Source: Sphingobacterium sp. FBM7-1
GTDB taxonomy: Bacteria > Bacteroidota > Bacteroidia > Sphingobacteriales > Sphingobacteriaceae
Length of the DNA stretch: 64,000 nt
Assembly: GCF_020687765.1 (NCBI RefSeq)
Contig: NZ_JAJEWJ010000001.1
Span: forward strand, 186,001-250,000
Direction of reading: 5' to 3'
Positions within the stretch are counted from its first letter, which is position 1. Each line of letters starts with the position of its first letter. The notes below the pieces were generated by a model. That model did no database searches. It had not been told where the DNA came from and saw nothing but the letters and a program-made list of their open reading frames with translations. This document shows, one piece after another, positions 49,325 to 58,449 of the stretch. A program made the translations under genes and the position numbers.

Positions 49325-49364
49325 TTAACGAAGTTAACCGGGCTTGCGAATTTAACGAAGTTAA
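49325..49364 (+). repeat. two short palindromic repeats before rny
   Basis: TTAACGAAGTTAA occurs at 49325-49337 and 49352-49364, 27 nt apart. Each is itself a small inverted repeat (TTAAC/GTTAA). They lie in the untranslated region between the 6S RNA and rny. Function unknown; could be an operator pair or a Bacteroidota intergenic repeat. The rest of 49259-49399 shows nothing else clear. Confidence 0.5.
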
Positions 49365-49399
49365 TCATACATAATAAATAAATATATCATAAATAAACA

Positions 49400-50959
49400 A
49401 TGGATTTAATTACTATTATTTCGATTATAATTTCGCTTATCATAGGTGTCGTTATTGGTCGTTTTTTGTTGCAAGGGGTCTTCAAAAAACAAGAACAAGC
49501 GGCTCGGGAAAAGGCGGAAAGTATTATTAAAGAGGCTGAAAAACAGGCTGAACATCACAAAAAACAGCGTAATCTAGAAGCAAAAGAGAAGTTCTTGCAG
49601 CTGAAAGCGGAACATGAGAGAGAAGTTAGCCAACGCAACAGTACGGTGGCGCAAAAAGAGAATACGATTCGACAGAAAGAGCAATCGCTGAATCAAAAGC
49701 TGGAAAGCATCAATCGTGAAAAGCAAGAGTTGGACAATAGAAATAAAAAGCTGGATCATCTGATTGAACTTAACGAGCGGAAATCAGAAGAAGTAGATCA
49801 ACTGAAGAACCAGCACATCAAACAATTGGAAACAATTGCCGGCCTGTCTGCTCAAGAAGCCAGAGAGCAATTGGTCAACTCGCTACGCGAGGAAGCACGG
49901 TCGCAAGCTATTATGCAAATCAAAGATGTTGTGGATGAAGCGAAGTTAACCGCTTCTAAAGAAGCAAAGAAAGTCGTTATCCAGACCATTCAACGTACAG
50001 CAACAGAATCGGCTATCGAAAATACGGTATCTATTTTCAATATTGAAAATGATGAAATAAAAGGGCGTATCATTGGTCGTGAAGGACGGAATATCCGTGC
50101 TTTGGAAGCGGCAACAGGCGTGGAGATTATCGTAGACGATACTCCGGAAGCGATTATATTATCTGGATTCGATCCGGTACGCCGGGAGATTGCCCGTTTG
50201 TCTTTACACAGACTGGTAACGGATGGTCGTATACACCCGGCACGTATTGAAGAGGTGGTGGCGAAGACACGTACGCAGATTGAGGATGAGATCGTTGAAA
50301 TAGGGGAGCGTACGGTAATTGATTTAGGAATTCACGGTTTGCACCCTGAGTTGGTGCGTATGGTCGGTCGTATGCGCTATCGTTCTTCTTATGGACAAAA
50401 TTTATTACAGCACTCCCGCGAAGTTGCCAATTTTGCGGCGACGATGGCGGCAGAACTTGGCTTAAACGTAAAACACGCGAAACGGGCAGGTCTTCTGCAC
50501 GATATCGGAAAAGTGCCTGACGACAATCCGGAATTGCCACACGCTATTTTGGGTATGCAATTGGCCGAAAAGTATAAAGAACATCCCGAAGTTTGCAATG
50601 CTATTGGTGCACACCACGATGAAATAGAAATGACTTCGTTGATTTCGCCTGTTGTTCAGGCATGTGATGCGATTTCGGGTGCGCGTCCTGGTGCACGTCG
50701 CGAAGTGGTAGAAAGCTATATTAAGCGTTTGAAAGAACTAGAAGAGCTTGCTCTATCTTATCCTGGAGTGGAAAAAACATTCGCTATTCAAGCAGGCCGT
50801 GAATTGCGCGTCGTGGTCGAATCAGAGAAAGTTTCGGATGCGCAGGCAGAGATTCTAGCAGCGGATATATCAAACCGTATCCAGACGGAGATGACGTATC
50901 CGGGACAGATCAAAGTAACCGTTATTCGGGAAACGAGATCGGTTTCATACGCGAAATAA
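49400..50959 (+). CDS. rny: ribonuclease Y
   Basis: This 519-residue protein starts RNA decay by endonuclease cutting. It has an N-terminal membrane helix ([20 protein letters not shown]), a long coiled coil (residues about 30-200), a KH domain ([23 protein letters not shown]), and an HD domain ([11 protein letters not shown], then [11 protein letters not shown]). Length and domain order are normal. It ends before a strong intrinsic terminator. The 357-base upstream gap holds the 6S RNA and palindromic repeats. Confidence 0.95.
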   Translation: MDLITIISIIISLIIGVVIGRFLLQGVFKKQEQAAREKAESIIKEAEKQAEHHKKQRNLEAKEKFLQLKAEHEREVSQRNSTVAQKENTIRQKEQSLNQKLESINREKQELDNRNKKLDHLIELNERKSEEVDQLKNQHIKQLETIAGLSAQEAREQLVNSLREEARSQAIMQIKDVVDEAKLTASKEAKKVVIQTIQRTATESAIENTVSIFNIENDEIKGRIIGREGRNIRALEAATGVEIIVDDTPEAIILSGFDPVRREIARLSLHRLVTDGRIHPARIEEVVAKTRTQIEDEIVEIGERTVIDLGIHGLHPELVRMVGRMRYRSSYGQNLLQHSREVANFAATMAAELGLNVKHAKRAGLLHDIGKVPDDNPELPHAILGMQLAEKYKEHPEVCNAIGAHHDEIEMTSLISPVVQACDAISGARPGARREVVESYIKRLKELEELALSYPGVEKTFAIQAGRELRVVVESEKVSDAQAEILAADISNRIQTEMTYPGQIKVTVIRETRSVSYAK

Positions 50960-50995
50960 AAGTGAAATCTTAGATTAGAATTGATAACATTAAAT

Positions 50996-51024
50996 AAAAA
51001 AAGCTGCCTTTGGCAGCTTTTTTT
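50996..51024 (+). terminator. intrinsic terminator after rny
   Basis: GCTGCC (51003-51008) pairs with GGCAGC (51012-51017), extended by flanking A and T runs, with T7 after the stem. Confidence 0.85.
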
Positions 51025-51062
51025 ATTTCTATCCTGCTCGATGAAGCGAGCGGATTGAGTTT

Positions 51063-51845
51063 CTAATTCAATGTACCCAAGCTATCTAAGTCGGTATCAT
51101 GCTGCGCGAGCAAACTTTGATCGGTAGTACGTACAATTTGGGTAGCCGCCATATATTCAGGATTGTCGGCATAGATATACAAGAGTGTACCGTTCTTGAT
51201 GGTATTGATAATCGGTTTATTCAACTCGCGGGGCAATGCAGGGCAGCCATAGCTTCGCCCTAGCCGACCCGTAGATTTGATAAATGATTCGCTGCAGTAA
51301 TCTGCACCGTGAATCACTACTGCGCGTGCTTTTGCTTGATCATTAATACCTTTCTCAAGGCCATTAAGGACCAAAGAATAGCCATTTCCACCTTGATAAG
51401 TGCCCTCTGTTTCGTAAAACCCTAATGAGCTCTGGTAAGAACCGTGGCGGTTTGAAAAGGAGCGCGCATACTTATCACCAGAATTTCGTCCATGTGATAC
51501 AATCGTATGGTACAATACCTTTTCGTCTTTCATATCCAACACAACCATTCTTTTTTCGGTTGATGGTAACGTGAAGTCGATAACCGTCAAGATATGATCT
51601 TGTCGGGGCTGCAGTGTTCGATAACCCTGCATGGCCTGTTCAAAAGCATCGTACTGCAGGACCAACTCCAAGTTCATTTTACGATACAACAGCCGGGTTT
51701 CATCAATTTTAGGAAATACTTCCTTTCTTAATACAAGATTATCTAATTTTTCTGTGGCGGGATGTTCTGTTTGCTTAGTCGGTATATAACTCACTAAAAA
51801 CAACGTCACCAGCATCAATATTAAACTACGCATAGCTAAAAACAT
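51063..51845 (-). CDS. murein L,D-transpeptidase family protein
   Basis: This 260-residue secreted protein begins with a signal or anchor (LAMRSLILMLVTLFLVSYIPT). The domain is the YkuD_2 / murein L,D-transpeptidase catalytic family: FTLPSTEKRMVVLDMKDEKVLYHT, SHGRNSGDKYARSFSNRHGSYQSSLGF, VVIHGADYCS, and a catalytic Cys in RSYGCPALP. These enzymes build 3-3 crosslinks in peptidoglycan or attach proteins. It lies on the same strand 60 bases after the next L,D-transpeptidase gene, so the two may work on the same wall. Confidence 0.85.
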   Translation of the reverse strand: MFLAMRSLILMLVTLFLVSYIPTKQTEHPATEKLDNLVLRKEVFPKIDETRLLYRKMNLELVLQYDAFEQAMQGYRTLQPRQDHILTVIDFTLPSTEKRMVVLDMKDEKVLYHTIVSHGRNSGDKYARSFSNRHGSYQSSLGFYETEGTYQGGNGYSLVLNGLEKGINDQAKARAVVIHGADYCSESFIKSTGRLGRSYGCPALPRELNKPIINTIKNGTLLYIYADNPEYMAATQIVRTTDQSLLAQHDTDLDSLGTLN

Positions 51846-51905
51846 TTAATCCAGCTGCAAAGGTAGTATTAATTTGATTCTCAAAATGTTAAAATAATGT
51901 AAACA

Positions 51906-52940
51906 TCAATCAATCACAATCACCAACGCGTTAAAAGTCTTCGCCCAATCGTATACAAACTTGGCATGTGAGGAGGCATTGCGCACACACATGTGCGACC
52001 GCGGAACCGTCCCCAATGACCAACTGTGTTCAATGATGGGCGCATCCACCCGCTGTGTCGGTACCCCGTGTATGTAGGCACCGTTAGTAAAGCGGCTGGC
52101 ATAAGGTGCATAACCTTGAATGGTGTTGGTACCATCTTTCAAATAATACATTTTTGCTTTCTTTTCCTGAATAACGAATATACCTAAAGGCGTCTCATGC
52201 GCATACGGAGGTTTATGAACGCCCGAAGTGGCAGGATTCATACTTCGGATTACCCAGGTGCAATCGCCGGTACGTTCCGCTGTCAGAATATTCTGATGGG
52301 TTACGTCCACAAAAGCTATACGGTGAAAGGTTACGCTGTCGCCTATGGGTTTTATATAACGTTTAGGAACGTCCCACGTCCCTTCAAATGATACACCTTC
52401 TACCGTCACCATAACGAGCGTATCGCTACTCCGTAGTTTCGCCAGCGCTCCATCTCGGCCATAAATAGTCGGCGCCTCTGTCTCGCCAACGACATATAGC
52501 GGAGCCGCTTGATAACGTTCTGTACCTAATGAATCAGAAATTAGTTTGTATTCATTGCGGTGATAACTCTTTACTAGGGGCGCTTCCCGGTTTTTATTTT
52601 TCCGGTTTTGCAAAATCGCATAAGAAGCAGGTGTGCGCTGAAAATTTTCGACGTAAGCCAATTTCTCCTTAATCTTGTCCAACTGAAATTGACGCGTCGT
52701 ATCCTTATAAGGGTAAGTTTCTTCCAATGTATGCTTATCGTAAGAAAAATCTTTCGACAATTTGATATCATCTGCTGTTCTCGGTCTTTTTCGTTCCTTT
52801 TCTTCGGCTTTCCGAATCATCTCTAACGAGTCCGCTTTTCGTTGTGCCAACGGATCAGTTGTTTCTATTTGTTGGTTGCGGTTGCAGGACCACATGGTCG
52901 TCGCAAAAATTAAAAATGATAACGTAAAATATACTCTCAT
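51906..52940 (-). CDS. L,D-transpeptidase lipoprotein
   Basis: This 344-residue protein starts at ATG 52940, which gives a lipoprotein signal (MRVYFTLSFLIFATTMWSC); the longer start at 52979 only adds a charged segment before it. The catalytic YkuD-like part is in the last third: AYIHGVPTQRVDAPIIEHSWSL and SHMCVRNASS, with the catalytic His and Cys in SHMC where most relatives have SHGC. The first half is rich in Lys and Glu and may span the wall. It precedes another L,D-transpeptidase gene in the same direction. The gap to topA (about 260 bases) shows no obvious gene. Confidence 0.78.
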   Translation of the reverse strand: MRVYFTLSFLIFATTMWSCNRNQQIETTDPLAQRKADSLEMIRKAEEKERKRPRTADDIKLSKDFSYDKHTLEETYPYKDTTRQFQLDKIKEKLAYVENFQRTPASYAILQNRKNKNREAPLVKSYHRNEYKLISDSLGTERYQAAPLYVVGETEAPTIYGRDGALAKLRSSDTLVMVTVEGVSFEGTWDVPKRYIKPIGDSVTFHRIAFVDVTHQNILTAERTGDCTWVIRSMNPATSGVHKPPYAHETPLGIFVIQEKKAKMYYLKDGTNTIQGYAPYASRFTNGAYIHGVPTQRVDAPIIEHSWSLGTVPRSHMCVRNASSHAKFVYDWAKTFNALVIVID

Positions 52941-53203
52941 GTATTGAGTTAACTGTTTACTGATAAGTGTCTGCTCCAAAGATATGAAACCTACTTGAAC
53001 TACTATTCCGAGAAATATATAAATAATTCATTAAGCTTCTTTGCCAATTGCTTACACAAATTATACCAACAATATTTATCTTCGTATTTATTCTTTTTTC
53101 ATTTAATGGTTTATCTCTCATTAGCCATAAGAAAGAAAAATAAATGAAAATTATTGGCATTCCATTTTGAATTCCCTTTATTTGCAGAAATCATTCAACA
53201 TAA

Positions 53204-55582
53204 ATGGCAAAAAATTTACTGATTGTAGAGTCACCTGCGAAGGCAAAAACGATAGAAGGATATTTAGGAAAAGACTTTCTGGTGAAATCCAGTTATGGTC
53301 ATATCCGAGATTTGGTGAAGACAGATGATGCGATAGACGTAGCGAATAACTTTGAACAAAAATATGAAGTTCCTTCCGATAAGAAGGCCGTTGTCAGTGA
53401 ATTAAAGAAATTAGCCAAAGCGGCAGAGACCGTTTGGTTAGCTTCCGATGAAGACCGGGAGGGAGAGGCTATTTCGTGGCATTTATACGAAACACTCGCG
53501 TTGAATGAGGATAAAACAAAACGTATAGTTTTCCATGAAATAACCAAACCTGCGATTATACGTGCTATTGAAGAGCCGCGCAAGATAGACTATAATTTGG
53601 TCAATGCACAGCAAGCTCGCCGCGTGCTGGATCGCTTGGTCGGTTTTGAACTGTCGCCCGTGTTATGGAAGAAAGTGAAGCCATCGTTATCTGCTGGCCG
53701 CGTACAGTCTGTTGCAGTAAGGCTCATCGTAGAACGTGAACGCGAAATCAATAAATTTAATGCAGAAGCCAGCTTTAAGATTGTCGCGCAATTTACTACT
53801 GGAAAAGGAAAAGAACAATTTAAAGCCGAGCTGCCGCAACGTTTTGAGCAAAAAAGCGATGCGGAATCCTTTTTACGCGATAGTATTGAAGCAGCATTTA
53901 CGGTTAGTTCCCTCGAAAAGAAACCTGCAAAACGTTCACCCGCTGCGCCGTTTACCACGTCGACATTACAACAGGAAGCCAGTAGAAAGCTGGGTTTCTC
54001 AGTAGCAAGGACGATGCAGGTAGCACAGCGGTTATATGAAGCTGGGCGTATTACCTATATGCGTACCGACTCGGTGAACTTGAGTGATACGGCGATTCAG
54101 GCGGCAGAGCAAGAAATTGTCAACGCTTATGGTGAAAAATACCATAAGTTACGTCGTTATAAAACCAAATCCACAGGAGCACAAGAAGCGCATGAGGCTA
54201 TACGGCCCACCTATTTTTCGCAGCATACGATTGAGGGGGACCCCGCAGAACGACGCTTATATGAATTGATCTGGAAGCGTGCCATCGCGTCCCAGATGAG
54301 TGAGGCAGAGTTTGAGAAAACTACGGCTAAAATAGCCGTATCGACTCGGAAAGAAGAGTTGGTCGCTACCGGCGAAGTGATGCGATTTGATGGCTTTCTG
54401 AAAGTCTATATGGAATCTACGGATGAAGAATCCGATCATACAGTGGAACAAAGCGGCGAAAACACGCTGTTACCTCCATTGGAGAAAAATCAAAGCTTAA
54501 GCTTAAAGTCCATGCAGGCTACGGAACGGTTTTCTCGTCCACCTGCCCGTTATACGGAAGCTTCTTTAGTTAAGAAACTAGAAGAATTGGGTATCGGCCG
54601 TCCGTCTACCTATGCACCTACGATCTCGACGATACAAAACCGGGGTTATGTCATCAAAGAAGATCGCGACGGGAGAGAAAGACAGTATACCGTATTACAG
54701 ATTGCAGATGATAAAGTCGTAGAAGAAAGAAAAACAGAAATTACGGGCGCGGAACGGTCGAAAATGTTTCCTACTGATATCGGTGTGTTGGTAAACGATT
54801 TTTTGGTAGAACATTTTCGGGATATCATCGATTATAATTTTACCGCCAAAGTAGAGAAAGAATTTGACGAAATCGCCCAGGGCGGTAAAGATTGGACGAT
54901 CATGCTGAAGGACTTTTACGGACCTTTCCATAAAGGCATTCAAGACACCTTGGAGCATGCTGATCGCGCGAGCCATGAACGGCATCTGGGAACTGATCCC
55001 GCAACAGGAAAACCTGTGAGCGTTCGGGTGGGGCGTTTTGGACCATTGGTACAAATCGGTTCGGCTGACGATGAAGAAAAGCCACGTTTTGCTTCGTTAC
55101 GCAAAGGCCAGATGATCGAAACCATCACGTTTGAAGAAGCTATGGATCTGTTCAAGCTTCCTAAAAAGGTGGGCCTATTCGAAGAAAAAGAGATGACCGT
55201 TGCTATCGGCCGATTCGGTCCCTATATCCGACATGCAAGTGCATTTTATTCCCTACCAAAGGGAATGGATCCTATGGATGTGACCGAAGAAGAAGCTATT
55301 CAAATTATTCAGGAAAAGCGGCAAAAAGATAAAGAGAAGGTTATTCGGGTATTCTCCGAAAATCCAGATGCTCAAATCGAAAACGGACGATGGGGACCTT
55401 TTATTCGCTTTGGTAAGCAGAACGTTAAAATACCAAAAGGCACTGACATAGACAAAATAAGCTATGAAGATGTGCTGAAATGGGCGGAAGCGGATCCAAA
55501 AGGCAAAGCTAAAGCTGCCGCTAAAACGGCTACAGCTAAAAAGACAACAAAGAAAGCAAGCACAGGAAAATCAAAGAAATAA
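53204..55582 (+). CDS. topA: DNA topoisomerase I
   Basis: This 792-residue enzyme relaxes negative supercoils. It has the TOPRIM domain (LLIVESPAKAKTIEGYLGKD, and the DEDREGE metal site), the catalytic Tyr285 (GRITYMRTDS), the central helix LEELGIGRPSTYAPTI, and C-terminal single-stranded DNA-binding repeats (RVGRFGPLVQIG, AIGRFGPYIRHAS, NGRWGPFIRFG) in place of zinc fingers. The end is a Lys/Ala tail typical of actinobacterial and Bacteroidota TopA. It is followed seven bases later by the 55589 gene. Confidence 0.96.
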   Translation: MAKNLLIVESPAKAKTIEGYLGKDFLVKSSYGHIRDLVKTDDAIDVANNFEQKYEVPSDKKAVVSELKKLAKAAETVWLASDEDREGEAISWHLYETLALNEDKTKRIVFHEITKPAIIRAIEEPRKIDYNLVNAQQARRVLDRLVGFELSPVLWKKVKPSLSAGRVQSVAVRLIVEREREINKFNAEASFKIVAQFTTGKGKEQFKAELPQRFEQKSDAESFLRDSIEAAFTVSSLEKKPAKRSPAAPFTTSTLQQEASRKLGFSVARTMQVAQRLYEAGRITYMRTDSVNLSDTAIQAAEQEIVNAYGEKYHKLRRYKTKSTGAQEAHEAIRPTYFSQHTIEGDPAERRLYELIWKRAIASQMSEAEFEKTTAKIAVSTRKEELVATGEVMRFDGFLKVYMESTDEESDHTVEQSGENTLLPPLEKNQSLSLKSMQATERFSRPPARYTEASLVKKLEELGIGRPSTYAPTISTIQNRGYVIKEDRDGRERQYTVLQIADDKVVEERKTEITGAERSKMFPTDIGVLVNDFLVEHFRDIIDYNFTAKVEKEFDEIAQGGKDWTIMLKDFYGPFHKGIQDTLEHADRASHERHLGTDPATGKPVSVRVGRFGPLVQIGSADDEEKPRFASLRKGQMIETITFEEAMDLFKLPKKVGLFEEKEMTVAIGRFGPYIRHASAFYSLPKGMDPMDVTEEEAIQIIQEKRQKDKEKVIRVFSENPDAQIENGRWGPFIRFGKQNVKIPKGTDIDKISYEDVLKWAEADPKGKAKAAAKTATAKKTTKKASTGKSKK

Positions 55583-55588
55583 AGGGGA

Positions 55589-56002
55589 ATGAAGAAAGAT
55601 CTGCCCGAAAATATTGTAGAAGATATTTCCATTGCAATAGTGCTAGAAAATGCCACACCTTCAGACAAAGTCTGGAATGTATATTTAATTAATGAAAAAA
55701 AACTCCCATTGATCAATGTTATCGTATCATCCAAAGGGTATGGTGAAAAGGATGGTGTCGAGGTGAAGACCACGGTACTGCGGCATTTTTTAGGCGATAT
55801 CGAAGCCAATACATCTCGGAAAATAGAAGCAATTGACCCACAGGTTTTTGGTCTGACTAACGAATACTGGTTGAGCTATTATATAGATAAGACGATCTAT
55901 GATAAGAAATATATCTTCCTACCTGAAAGTATCGTAGACGAAAATCTGATTAAAGTTCCGTTAGTAAATAAGGCCGGCATCATAATAGGAGGAAGCAAAT
56001 AA
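55589..56002 (+). CDS. conserved hypothetical protein between topA and cmk
   Basis: This 137-residue protein is close to topA (7 bases) and overlaps cmk by one base, so it is cotranscribed with both. It reads as an alpha/beta protein (VEDISIAIVLENATPSDKVWNVYLI, VIVSSKGYGEKDGVEVKTTVLRHFLGDI, and LSYYIDKTIYDKKYIFLPESI). I recognise it only as a conserved Bacteroidota neighbour without a known activity. No membrane or catalytic motif is present. Confidence 0.6.
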   Translation: MKKDLPENIVEDISIAIVLENATPSDKVWNVYLINEKKLPLINVIVSSKGYGEKDGVEVKTTVLRHFLGDIEANTSRKIEAIDPQVFGLTNEYWLSYYIDKTIYDKKYIFLPESIVDENLIKVPLVNKAGIIIGGSK

Positions 56003-56685
56003 TGAAACGAGAGAATTTTATCATCGCGATTGATGGGTTTTCATCGTGTGGAAAAAGTACCGTGGCGAAAGCCGTGGCAAAGGAACTCCAGTTTGTATTC
56101 ATAGACAGCGGTGCCATGTACCGCGCCGTAACCTTATATTTTTTACGGAATCAAGTAGATCTGGGGAATACAAAAGATATTGAAAATGCCTTGGCACATA
56201 TACATATTGATTTCCTGCCCGAAGCCGATAAAGTACGTGTGTTGCTGAACGATGAAGACGTATCGGAAGAGATCCGGATGATGCGTATTTCGGAAAAAGT
56301 AAGTGAAGTGAGTGCTCTTAAAGCCGTTCGGCAGGCATTGGTCAAGCAACAACAAGACCTAGGCAAGCGTCGAAATATCGTTATGGACGGAAGAGATATT
56401 GGTACCACCGTATTTCCAGATGCAGACTTGAAAATATTTATGACGGCCAGTACCGATGTTCGCGCAGAGAGACGATTGGCCGAACTCCTGCATAAAGGCG
56501 AATCCGTAACGATCGAGGAAGTAAAGCAAAATTTAGCCCATCGGGATTATATCGATAGTACGCGCGAAGAAAGTCCGCTACGGCAAGCAGAAGACGCTTT
56601 GGTTATTGACAATACCCATTTAACACCGGCAGAACAACTCCAGATCGTATTATCGGAATATGCAAAAAGAGCCGGGGAGCGCTAA
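56002..56685 (+). CDS. cmk: cytidylate kinase
   Basis: This 227-residue enzyme makes CDP from CMP. It has the P-loop (AIDGFSSCGKSTVAKAVA), the substrate-binding SGAMYRAVTLYFLR, the NMP-binding SEVSALKAVRQALVKQQQDLG, and VMDGRDIGTTVFPDADLKIFMTAS with the HRDYIDSTREESPL lid motif. Order and length are normal. The start overlaps the previous stop by one base. Its end shares a stem-loop with the convergent universal stress gene. Confidence 0.95.
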   Translation: MKRENFIIAIDGFSSCGKSTVAKAVAKELQFVFIDSGAMYRAVTLYFLRNQVDLGNTKDIENALAHIHIDFLPEADKVRVLLNDEDVSEEIRMMRISEKVSEVSALKAVRQALVKQQQDLGKRRNIVMDGRDIGTTVFPDADLKIFMTASTDVRAERRLAELLHKGESVTIEEVKQNLAHRDYIDSTREESPLRQAEDALVIDNTHLTPAEQLQIVLSEYAKRAGER

Positions 56686-56696
56686 AACGCTCCCGG
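56672..56696. terminator. stem-loop between convergent genes
   Basis: CCGGGGAGCG (56672-56681) pairs with CGCTCCCGG (56688-56696) with one bulged G. It covers both stop codons. There is no T-run, so termination is less certain than stem formation. Confidence 0.55.
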
Positions 56697-57542
56697 ATCA
56701 TCTCCTTCCTGTAATACCAGCGTCGCCGTGTTGGTATGCATGCGGAGCCGATTACTCATACTGGACTTGAATAGCCTTTCCAAGAGGCTTTTATTTCGCT
56801 TCACTACGCAAAGCAGATCCACCCGATGCTGTTCAATATATTTATTTAACGTTTGCTCGATGGATTGGTCTAAATCCAATAATACAAATTCCAGATTATC
56901 GTGCGAAAACATTCTTTGCCAACGGTCAGTCATCGCAATAATATCGGTGTTCCTTTCCTTTAAAACATGCGCACACTTGACCTTCACACCAAACTTATCC
57001 GCGATTTCCATGATCTGACGTAAAGCAGCTTCATCCTTTTCCCGGAAAAGCGTCGTGAACAAAATTTCTTTAATTCCCCCGTAATTCGCATCCTTTGGAA
57101 CCGATAATACCGGTACCTTCACCCCCCGTATAACCCCTAAGGTGTTTGAGCCAAAAATCTTATCAATGACCCCATCTGCCCGGTTTGTACCCATCACCAC
57201 CAGATGAATACCTTCGTTTTCAATAATACGTTGGGCATTTGCTACGACCGTACCTTCTTCGAAAAGAAAGGTTAGCGGCACGTTCGATAAATTGTAATCC
57301 GCGGCCATCTTATGCAGCTCCGTGGTATGCTTTTTAAAATTCTCGAACTGGTGTAATTCATAATTCTCATATACTTCGGGGACAAGCTCGGGCTGTCCGG
57401 CATGAGTAGCCGATAATACAGGCTGCATATACGTGTTAACCACATATAAGCCGGCATCCATCTCCTTCGCTAAATGCATAGCATATACAAACGCGTTGTT
57501 TGCGGCGTGGGAGAAATCTGTGGGGAATAATATCTTTCTCAT
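56682..57542 (-). CDS. two-domain universal stress protein
   Basis: This 286-residue protein has two UspA folds in tandem: MRKILFPTDFSHAANNAFVYAM to MGTNRADGVIDKIFGSNTLGVIRGVKVPVLSVP (first, with G2xG9G(S/T) ATP motif), and IKEILFTTLFREKDEAALRQI to a degenerate second half ending RLRMHTNTATLVLQEGD. The start 57542 gives MRKILFPTDFS; nine residues upstream are not needed. Such proteins bind ATP and appear in stress. Convergent with cmk, overlapping by four bases. Confidence 0.82.
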   Translation of the reverse strand: MRKILFPTDFSHAANNAFVYAMHLAKEMDAGLYVVNTYMQPVLSATHAGQPELVPEVYENYELHQFENFKKHTTELHKMAADYNLSNVPLTFLFEEGTVVANAQRIIENEGIHLVVMGTNRADGVIDKIFGSNTLGVIRGVKVPVLSVPKDANYGGIKEILFTTLFREKDEAALRQIMEIADKFGVKVKCAHVLKERNTDIIAMTDRWQRMFSHDNLEFVLLDLDQSIEQTLNKYIEQHRVDLLCVVKRNKSLLERLFKSSMSNRLRMHTNTATLVLQEGDDPGAF

Positions 57543-57825
57543 AACTCTAAGTTTTATATTATATAGCAAGTTAGCGTATTTCCTCCATTTTTACAAGGAA
57601 GATGATACGAAATAATCTGCGATTTTCGGGCGGCAGATGAATCCAATAAGGCGGAATACCCTTGTCTTGTAAAAGCAGTATATATACCTTTTTCTCCCGC
57701 TGTAGCATTTCGAGATTAAGTCACGTTTAGATAAAAAATAAAGGTATATGGCAACATGTGAACGCGCTGTTCAGGTAAATGAGAATTAATTCGTTAAATT
57801 GGCATTCCGGAACAGACGGTTTTAA

Positions 57826-58437
57826 GTGAAAATTGTTCAACAATATTGGAAGAAGGCACGTCCATTGACCTTACGTGAGGCTCTGGAAGACTGTTTTGTG
57901 GATCAAAGTGAGCGTGGAAAATCGTTTGTATACAAAAAATATTACGGATATGTCATGGCGGTCGTCCTGCGTTATATAACGATAGAGATAGAAGCCGAAG
58001 AAGCCGTTAACGAAAGCTTCGTGAAAGCATTCAGAAAAATTGGATCTTTTGAAATGCATGCCGAGGAAGAAGCGTTGGAGAAGACTTTTCGTTCGTGGTT
58101 GGCCCGGATCGCTGTAAATACGTCTATTGATATGTTGCGCGCGCGAAAACCCACAAGCTTTCTAGAAGAAACCTCGGCCGAAGATATACAAGTACATACG
58201 GTGGTGATGACGGATCGGTTGGGGGTAGAAGACATCCTGAAGCTGCTGACGCGCTTGCCCGATATTCAACGTTCAATTTTTAACTTGTTTGAAATTGAGG
58301 GGTATTCACACGAAGAAATAGGCAGCATGCTAAACATTCCCGAAAGTACGTCCAGAACATACCTCACGCGGGCTAAACAGCGTCTGCGAAAATTATATAT
58401 AGAAGAATTTAGTGTTTCGCAAAATATACACTTATAA
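57826..58437 (+). CDS. ECF-type RNA polymerase sigma factor
   Basis: This 203-residue protein starts with GTG 57826. It has sigma region 2 (KKYYGYVMAVVLRYITIEIEAEEAVNESFVKAFRKIGSF) and region 4 (LPDIQRSIFNLFEIEGYSHEEIGSMLNIPESTSRTYLTRAKQRLRKL), with a short linker. It directs transcription of an unknown regulon, probably for envelope stress. The following gene (12 bases away) encodes a membrane protein with a soluble N-terminal segment, which may be the partner that holds the sigma factor. The 283-base gap before it has no clear promoter or gene. Confidence 0.9.
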   Translation: MKIVQQYWKKARPLTLREALEDCFVDQSERGKSFVYKKYYGYVMAVVLRYITIEIEAEEAVNESFVKAFRKIGSFEMHAEEEALEKTFRSWLARIAVNTSIDMLRARKPTSFLEETSAEDIQVHTVVMTDRLGVEDILKLLTRLPDIQRSIFNLFEIEGYSHEEIGSMLNIPESTSRTYLTRAKQRLRKLYIEEFSVSQNIHL

Positions 58438-58449
58438 AGGCGAAAGAAA

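Noticed and set aside
52941..53203. Small gene between the L,D-transpeptidase and topA
   Set aside because: The minus-strand frame (52957-53160) has no leader or domain and overlaps the upstream region of the lipoprotein gene. No other signal is clear.
57570..57825. Promoter or small RNA before the sigma-factor gene
   Set aside because: TATATACCTTTT resembles a -7 box but lacks the final G and a TTG. No hairpin with a T-run was found.
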